This document shows, piece by piece, positions 58,800 through 64,000 of a DNA stretch of 64,000 nt. Location of the stretch: contig NZ_CP062165.1 in assembly GCF_014844075.1 (NCBI RefSeq), forward strand, positions 5,642,001 to 5,706,000, read 5' to 3'. Position numbers and translations under genes: made by a program. Positions within the stretch are counted from its first letter, which is position 1. Every line of letters begins with the position of its first letter. The DNA is from Paenibacillus sp. JNUCC-31 (GTDB lineage: Bacteria > Bacillota > Bacilli > Paenibacillales > Paenibacillaceae). The notes beneath the pieces were generated by a model. The model saw only the letters and a list, made by a program, of their open reading frames with translations. It did not search any database and was not told the DNA's origin.

Positions 58800-59345
58800 A
58801 TGAAGTATGTTCAACCGATCAGAGATAAAGAAATCATTGAAGATATCAAAATGAAATTGCTTAGGAAGGAGAATCCCCGAGACTACATTCTTTTTGTCAT
58901 TGGGATTAATGTTGGCTTCCGAATATCGGACATACTTCCGCTGCGTGTTCGCGATCTGAAGAAACCGTTGCTATACATTACAGAGAAGAAGACGCGCAAG
59001 CAAAAGGTTTACGAAATGAATCATGCGGTTAGGCGTGATCTGTTGCGTTTGATCGGGGATCGACCGGACAATGAATTCTTGATCAAAAGCAGGGAAGGGA
59101 TTAACAAACCTTTGGGTCGTTCAATGACATATAAGATCATGAGGGAAATCACTAAGGATTACGGTCTTGAGGGGATTGGGAACCACACGCTTAGGAAGAC
59201 ATATGGATACCATTACTATAAAGAAACTAAGGATGTGGCAGAGTTGCAGGAGATATTTAACCACTCTGACCCGAACGTGACATTGCGATATATCGGTATT
59301 ACGCAAGACACAATCAACCTCTCGACGAGACGGTTCAGATTATGA
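58800..59345 (+). CDS. Short tyrosine recombinase (catalytic domain only)
   Basis: 181 residues, shorter than usual integrases because the N-terminal core-binding (SAM-like) domain is minimal or absent. The catalytic residues are all visible: Arg in NVGFRISDIL, Lys in EKKTRKQK, His and Arg in NHTLRKTYG, His in FNHSDPNVTLRYIG and the Tyr nucleophile in RYIG. AGGTGGTGAG precedes the ATG. Such short XerC-like proteins are frequent just upstream of the terminase region in Bacillota phages; the integrase of this phage is the serine enzyme, so this one probably resolves or modifies phage DNA. Intact here, broken in copy 1. Confidence 0.88.
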   Translation: MKYVQPIRDKEIIEDIKMKLLRKENPRDYILFVIGINVGFRISDILPLRVRDLKKPLLYITEKKTRKQKVYEMNHAVRRDLLRLIGDRPDNEFLIKSREGINKPLGRSMTYKIMREITKDYGLEGIGNHTLRKTYGYHYYKETKDVAELQEIFNHSDPNVTLRYIGITQDTINLSTRRFRL

Positions 59346-59602
59346 GTTACCCATAAAATGAAGGTGTGGAACTGGGAAATGATCGAAGCCGGAAAGCCTT
59401 GGTGCATAAGGGTTTGTTGGTTCTCAACGAGTTACCCACAATTTAAGATAAGGGTAATTCACTTTTATACAGAAAATGAATAAAATCATGGTTTCAGAAG
59501 CAGAGAATCATTAGGTTTTAGCAGAAAGATTGCCTTAGTGATGCGGCGTTTCGGCTGAAAACTAATAATAAAATACAACGAATATTTATGCATGGAGGGA
59601 TT
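59346..59602 (+). other. Non-coding stretch before HNH gene, copy 2
   Basis: Same direct repeats GAGTTACCCAYAA as in copy 1 (offset 36486); the doubtful 41-codon frame is at 59358-59483. Confidence 0.4.
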
Positions 59603-59911
59603 ATGAGCGGATCGTTCTATAAATCCACCAAGTGGAAACGGAAGCGGGCGGTTATTTTACGTAGGGATGAATACATGTGCCGACAGAGCAAAAGGTACGG
59701 TAAGACCGAACCGGCTACCACGGTACATCACATCTACCCATTCGAGTTTTACCCAGAGCTGGCGCTGGTTGAATGGAATTTAATCTCGCTATCTGATGCG
59801 CAACACAATGCCATGCACGACAGGACGACCCATGAGCTGACAGAGCTTGGTCTTGCTTGGCAAGAGCGAGTTCGGAAGCAGTTCGAAGAATGGCAAGGAA
59901 AGGGAAATTAA
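59603..59911 (+). CDS. HNH endonuclease, copy 2
   Basis: Identical to 23117-23425. Confidence 0.9.
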   Translation: MSGSFYKSTKWKRKRAVILRRDEYMCRQSKRYGKTEPATTVHHIYPFEFYPELALVEWNLISLSDAQHNAMHDRTTHELTELGLAWQERVRKQFEEWQGKGN

Positions 59912-59924
59912 TATTTTCGAGATA

Positions 59925-59979
59925 TCCCCCCTCCCTTACGGGATTTATTCCGGCCCCCTAGGGACCGGGCAGGGGAGCC
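59925..59979. other. Candidate cos site, copy 2
   Basis: Same GC-rich dyad around CCCTAGGG as copy 1, between HNH and terS. Confidence 0.45.
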
Positions 59980-60027
59980 TTTTCCAATAGAGCGGGTCTC
60001 CAAAAGTTTTTTTGGGGAGGTGAGGAC

Positions 60028-60381
60028 GTGGCGGAGGCAACCGAGAAAGAAAAGATCAAACGGAAGACCGTTGCCGAAATGAAGAAGCTCGGCGTGTACA
60101 AAAAAGAGTATGGTCGGGTGATTGAAATTTATGCGGAGTTGGTTGCGCAGTACGATAAGCTCAATCGCGACTTTGAGGAAGGTGGATATAAGTTCGAAGT
60201 GATCACCGCCCAAGGGGGAGCGAAGAAGGCACCAATTGTCGCCACACTGGAAACGCTGCGCAAAGACATTCTGACTTACTCGGATCGGCTTTGTCTTAAT
60301 CCGAAGTCGATTGAGACAGTGACAACGGATAATAAGAAAGGTAAATCAAAACTGGCAGGAGTGCTGGGTGGTCGGAAGTGA
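60028..60381 (+). CDS. terS: Terminase small subunit, P27 family
   Basis: 117 residues from a GTG preceded by GGGGAGGTGAGG. Family features: [41 protein letters not shown] and [32 protein letters not shown]. It recognises the packaging site and regulates the large subunit. It overlaps terL by four bases (GTGA). The intact counterpart of the broken gene at 23540. Confidence 0.92.
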   Translation: MAEATEKEKIKRKTVAEMKKLGVYKKEYGRVIEIYAELVAQYDKLNRDFEEGGYKFEVITAQGGAKKAPIVATLETLRKDILTYSDRLCLNPKSIETVTTDNKKGKSKLAGVLGGRK

Positions 60382-62114
60382 TCCAACACGCCAATTACGA
60401 TGTTGTAATGGAATATGCCAGTAGTATAACGGATCGGCGTAAGATTGCTTGCAAGGAATTGATTCAGGGGGCGGAAAGGTTCTTTCGTGATCTGGACAAC
60501 CCGGACTATGACTTTGACCCGGAAGATGCCGAATTTGTCATTGATATTATTGAAAGCACTTTTGTTCATGCTCAAGGCGAGATGTTGGATGGTACACCAC
60601 TTCGCGGCATGCCGTTCTTGCTGGAACCATTCCATAAGTTCATGGTGTACAACCTTCTTGGCTTCTTCAAGAAAGGGACCAAAATCCGGCGTTACACAGA
60701 AGCCTTCATCTATATACCGCGTAAGAACATTAAAACCAGCTTTGCGGCTGGTCTAGCGTGGGCGCTTGGTCTGCTGAATCGCCGAAGCGGTAGTAAGGTG
60801 TACATTGTTGCGGCGGCCTTGAAGCAATCCTTGGAAAGCTTCAACTTCATCAATTTCAACCTGGACGCGATGGGTGAGAAGGATAACTTTCGCGTCATTG
60901 ATAATAATCAGGAACATAGCATTCAGGGAGAATTTGAAGATGGGTCATTGTATATTCAGGCACTGGCAGCAAACCCGGACCGTCAGGACTCCTTGAACTG
61001 TAATATTGCCATTGCGGATGAGATCCACGCCTATAAGTCGCCCAAGCAATACAACATCATCAAGGAAGCCATGAAGGCATACACCAACAAATTGATGATC
61101 GGTATTACAACAGCAGGCGACAACATGACAAGCTTTTGCTATCAACGTCTCCAGTATTGCAAGAAGATACTGGATGGTACGGTGAAAGATGAGGCTTATT
61201 TCGTGTTTATCTCGAAAGCGGACCAAGATCCGGAAACGGGGGAAGTCGATTACACGAATCCGATCATCCACCAAATGGCGAATCCAGCTTACGGGGTTTC
61301 CATTCGTCCTGAAGACATTTTGAACGATGCTCTACAGGCACAGAATGATCCCCAGCAGCGGAAGGACTTCTTTGCTAAGTCACTGAACATATACACGGCA
61401 GCCCTGAAGGCGTATTTCAATATCGATGAGTTCAAGTCATCGAACCGTAAATATAAGTGGACACTGGAAGAATTGGCTAAATTGCCGATTGAATGGTACG
61501 GCGGGGCGGACTTGTCCAAACTCCATGACTTAACAGCCTCGGCGCTCTATGGAACGTATGGTGATGTGGATATCATTATTACCCATGCGTGGTTCCCGAT
61601 TGTGGCGGCTACAAAGAAAGCCGAGGATGACAATATTCCGCTGTTCGGATGGAAGGATGATGGATGGCTGGATATGTGTAACAGTCCGGTGGTCAATCAT
61701 GCCGATGTTGTTAACTGGTTTATTCAAATGAAGAAGACGGGATTTAACATTAAGCAAGTCGGATTTGACCGTAAGTTTAGCCGTGAGTTCTTTGCAGGCA
61801 TGCGTAAGGCAGGATTCAAGATGATTGACGAACCGCAATACTTCTGGCGCAAGTCGCAAGGTTTCCGGCGAATTGAAATGCGGGCGAAGGAAGGCAAGCT
61901 GTATTACCTTGGTTCAGATGCATTTGAGTATTGCGTGCAGAACGTTCGGGCCATCGAAAAGACCGATGACATGATTCAATATGAGAAGGTTGAAGATAAT
62001 CAGCGGATCGACTTATTCGATGCCGCTGTTTTTGCGTGCGTCCGGCAGCTTGAGAATTTTGAAACGGCTGGTACGGCTAAGGGCTGGCTGAAAGGGGGTG
62101 GAAGAGCTGAGTAA
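60378..62114 (+). CDS. terL: Terminase large subunit
   Basis: 578 residues, GTG start overlapping terS. ATPase domain: a deviant Walker A around [14 protein letters not shown] and Walker [11 protein letters not shown]. Nuclease domain: acidic residues in [18 protein letters not shown] and [11 protein letters not shown]. It is the motor that drives DNA into the prohead and cuts it. The N-terminal layout ([29 protein letters not shown]) is usual for the HK97/phiSLT-like group. Complete here, unlike copy 1. Confidence 0.94.
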   Translation: MIQHANYDVVMEYASSITDRRKIACKELIQGAERFFRDLDNPDYDFDPEDAEFVIDIIESTFVHAQGEMLDGTPLRGMPFLLEPFHKFMVYNLLGFFKKGTKIRRYTEAFIYIPRKNIKTSFAAGLAWALGLLNRRSGSKVYIVAAALKQSLESFNFINFNLDAMGEKDNFRVIDNNQEHSIQGEFEDGSLYIQALAANPDRQDSLNCNIAIADEIHAYKSPKQYNIIKEAMKAYTNKLMIGITTAGDNMTSFCYQRLQYCKKILDGTVKDEAYFVFISKADQDPETGEVDYTNPIIHQMANPAYGVSIRPEDILNDALQAQNDPQQRKDFFAKSLNIYTAALKAYFNIDEFKSSNRKYKWTLEELAKLPIEWYGGADLSKLHDLTASALYGTYGDVDIIITHAWFPIVAATKKAEDDNIPLFGWKDDGWLDMCNSPVVNHADVVNWFIQMKKTGFNIKQVGFDRKFSREFFAGMRKAGFKMIDEPQYFWRKSQGFRRIEMRAKEGKLYYLGSDAFEYCVQNVRAIEKTDDMIQYEKVEDNQRIDLFDAAVFACVRQLENFETAGTAKGWLKGGGRAE

Positions 62115-63309
62115 AAAGAAGAGAGGCCGCAGCGCAAGCCAGAACCGAGCCGATTCAAAATCGAGTGTAGGTTGGTTTATGACAACCGAAGCACACGACA
62201 TGTTGTGTGTGCCGGGATATACCAGATTGTCCGATAACCCGGAAGTGAAGATGGCCGTTCATAAGATTTCAGAGCTGATCAGCACCATGACCATCCACCT
62301 GATGCAGAACACAGATAACGGTGATGTTCGGATCAGGAATGGACTGGCACGAAAAATAGACGTTGACCCGTACAGTCTGATGACGCGCAAGACATGGATG
62401 TACAACATTGTCAGTACCTTACTGTTGCATGGAGATGGTAACAGTGTTGTTTATCCGAAAATGAGGGCGGGTCTGATTGATGAGCTGATTCCCTTTAAGC
62501 CATCAAGCGTGAGTTTTCAAGACACGGATAAAGGCTATTTGATTCGATATCAAGGTCAGGCGTACGACCATGATGAAGTGCTTCATTTTGTAATCAATCC
62601 TGACCCGGAACGACCGTGGATCGGAACTGGGTATAGGGCAGTGCTGAAGGACATTATTCACAACCTCAAACAGGCTACAGCCACGAAGAAGGGTTTCATG
62701 AGTGGGAAGTATATGCCAAGCCTGATTGTGAAGGTGGACGCGAATACAGCAGAGTTGTCCAGTGAAGAGGGACGCAACGATGTGTACAATATGTACCTTG
62801 AACGCTCCGAAGCAGGACAACCATGGATTATCCCGGCCGACATGATTGAAGTGGAGCAGGTTAAGCCATTGTCCTTAAACGATATTGCGATTAATGAATC
62901 GGTTCAACTGGATAAGCGAACGGTGGCGGGCATTCTTGATGTGCCAGCCTTTTTTGTTGGTGTCGGTGATTTCCGCAAGGATGAATATAACGCCTTTGTG
63001 AATACGCGGATTCAGCCTTTGGCGATGGGAATCGTACAGGAATTGACCCGGAAGCTGGTTTTTGCACCGGATATGTATTTCAAGTTCAATCCGCGTAGCC
63101 TTTACGCCTATGACCTTAAAGAACTGGCAGATGTCGGGAGCAATCTTTTTGTTCGAAGTCTCATGCTGGGAAATGAGGTTCGGGATTGGATCGGTTTGTC
63201 GCCGCTTGAGGGTCTAAATGAACGGATCATCCTTGAAAACTACATTCCAGCCGGAATGATCGGGGAACAGAAAAAGCTGAACCAAGGGGGAGGTGAGGAA
63301 GATGGATAG
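62098..63309 (+). CDS. HK97-type portal protein, copy 2, full length
   Basis: 403 residues ending [17 protein letters not shown]. The GTG at 62098 overlaps the terL end by 17 bp; a start slightly inside is possible because the G-rich ribosome binding site runs into it. The stop overlaps the protease start. Confidence 0.92.
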   Translation: MEELSKKKRGRSASQNRADSKSSVGWFMTTEAHDMLCVPGYTRLSDNPEVKMAVHKISELISTMTIHLMQNTDNGDVRIRNGLARKIDVDPYSLMTRKTWMYNIVSTLLLHGDGNSVVYPKMRAGLIDELIPFKPSSVSFQDTDKGYLIRYQGQAYDHDEVLHFVINPDPERPWIGTGYRAVLKDIIHNLKQATATKKGFMSGKYMPSLIVKVDANTAELSSEEGRNDVYNMYLERSEAGQPWIIPADMIEVEQVKPLSLNDIAINESVQLDKRTVAGILDVPAFFVGVGDFRKDEYNAFVNTRIQPLAMGIVQELTRKLVFAPDMYFKFNPRSLYAYDLKELADVGSNLFVRSLMLGNEVRDWIGLSPLEGLNERIILENYIPAGMIGEQKKLNQGGGEEDG

Positions 63310-63874
63310 GACAGTGAAAGTTACCCGCAGCCTGACAACCAAACTCGAAACACGTGAAGCGGATGACCAGTCTTTGGTGATTGAAGGCTATTTTGCAGTG
63401 TTCAACCGGGAAACAGAGCTTTGGCAAGGCGCTTTCGAAGAGATTGCGTCTGAAGCGTTCGAACGCACCCTTAGTAATGATATCCGGGCGCTGGCGAATC
63501 ACGAAACCATGTTTGTTCTTGGCCGGAATAAGGCGGGAACGCTGGAACTGAAAACGGACAGTCATGGTCTTTGGGGTAGAGTCAAGATCAACCCGGATGA
63601 TTCGGACGCGATGAACCTGTATGCGAGGGTTAAGCGAGGCGATGTAGATCAATGTTCTTTCGGTTTCAACATTTTGCGAGAGGAAACAGATTGGCGGGAT
63701 GACGGCACGGTGAAATGGACCATTCGCGAGATTGATCTACATGAGGTGAGCGTTGTCACGTTCCCGGCCTACGCTGATACAGGGGTGCAGGCAAGGAAGG
63801 ATGAGGTTGCGCAGCATCGTGACCGTCAAATGCAACAACGGAAACATCAACTAAAGGGGAGGCTGATTAAATAA
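63302..63874 (+). CDS. Prohead protease, copy 2
   Basis: Identical to 26801-27373. Confidence 0.92.
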   Translation: MDRTVKVTRSLTTKLETREADDQSLVIEGYFAVFNRETELWQGAFEEIASEAFERTLSNDIRALANHETMFVLGRNKAGTLELKTDSHGLWGRVKINPDDSDAMNLYARVKRGDVDQCSFGFNILREETDWRDDGTVKWTIREIDLHEVSVVTFPAYADTGVQARKDEVAQHRDRQMQQRKHQLKGRLIK

Positions 63875-64000
63875 TGGCACTGAGACAAATTATGCTTGCA
63901 AAAAAGATTAAACAGCGGAAGGCAGACTTGGAAGGCTATCTGGAACAGGAACGCGGACTCATTACTCGGTCTGAAGAACTGGAGCGAGCGATTGAAGAAG
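63874..64000 (+). CDS. Major capsid protein, copy 2, cut by window edge
   Basis: First 42 codons of the delta domain, identical to the start of 27373-28770. Confidence 0.9.
   Translation, partial: MALRQIMLAKKIKQRKADLEGYLEQERGLITRSEELERAIEE

Larger units (their letters stand above)
46412..64000. mobile_element. Prophage copy 2, direct tandem repeat, right end outside window
   Basis: Repeats copy 1 in the same orientation, matching 9929-27499. The offset is 36483, then 36482 after a lost G in the repressor, 36483 again after a gained G before 12466, and it climbs to 36501 by 26765 because copy 1 lacks 18 bases that copy 2 has. I noticed no base substitutions. Genes here from the recombinase to the portal are full length. 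The copy is cut by the window edge at codon 42 or 43 of the capsid gene. Confidence 0.92.

Noticed and set aside
46441..64000. A second, different prophage
   Set aside because: Gene for gene and base for base it repeats copy 1; the few differences are indels in short runs.

Overview
The window comes from the chromosome of a spore-forming, moderately GC Bacillota, most likely a Paenibacillus. Supporting signs are the cotJABC spore-coat operon, two HD-GYP proteins, a YfkAB-type radical SAM protein, strong AGGAGG ribosome binding sites and GTG/TTG starts. Bases 1 to about 9.93 kb are host chromosome: the 3' part of an IS4-family transposase, an HD-GYP gene, a fused moaD-moaE gene, a 5'-nucleotidase-like phosphoesterase, a second HD-GYP gene, the radical SAM gene, a CorC/HlyC-type membrane protein, and the cotJ operon.

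At 9929 cotJC is interrupted by a temperate siphophage with an HK97-type head. The prophage is present as a direct tandem repeat with a unit of about 36.48 kb. Copy 1 runs from 9929 to 46411. Copy 2 starts at 46412 and is still running, inside the capsid gene, when the window ends. The junction between the copies is a complete attP with perfect 14-bp inverted arms around a central GA. The left edge has only the right half of that site (attL). The right end of copy 2, attR and the rest of cotJC lie outside the window.

Each unit is laid out as follows. (1) A leftward lysogeny module: large serine integrase and a LexA/S24-type repressor. (2) A rightward early operon: Cro-like protein, small unknown genes, a PcfK-like protein (AcrIIA9 family), a PcfJ-like protein, a DUF3102 protein, a DnaD-type initiator carrying a 12-bp iteron array, a helicase loader and a DnaB-type helicase. 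(3) A late control module: a sigma-like regulator, a promoter followed almost at once by a terminator, and a degenerate tRNA-Leu-like element. (4) Packaging and head: a short tyrosine recombinase, HNH nuclease, probable cos, terminase subunits, portal, protease, capsid, connectors. (5) Tail: tail tube, chaperones, tape measure, a Dit that looks split in two, fibre genes and Tal. (6) Lysis and the right end: a leftward secreted stalk-domain gene, holin, amidase, an SOS-type YolD gene, and a divergent XRE / orphan S24 pair next to attP.

The two copies are nearly identical, with one striking exception. Copy 1 has lost 18 bases at about 15 places, nearly all in short homopolymers, between 22.38 and 26.77 kb. 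These losses break the recombinase and both terminase genes and clip the portal, all of which are intact in copy 2. Two further homopolymer frameshifts in copy 1 (tape measure near 32.95 kb, tail fibre near 37.28 kb) have no partner in the window. This pattern looks more like local sequence error than gene decay. Copy 2 carries one private frameshift, in the repressor.

The most interesting biological reading is that a serine-integrase prophage sits inside a mother-cell spore-coat gene, as the skin element does in sigK and SPbeta does in spsM. Precise excision of the whole block would restore cotJC. Whether excision is tied to sporulation cannot be read from the sequence.
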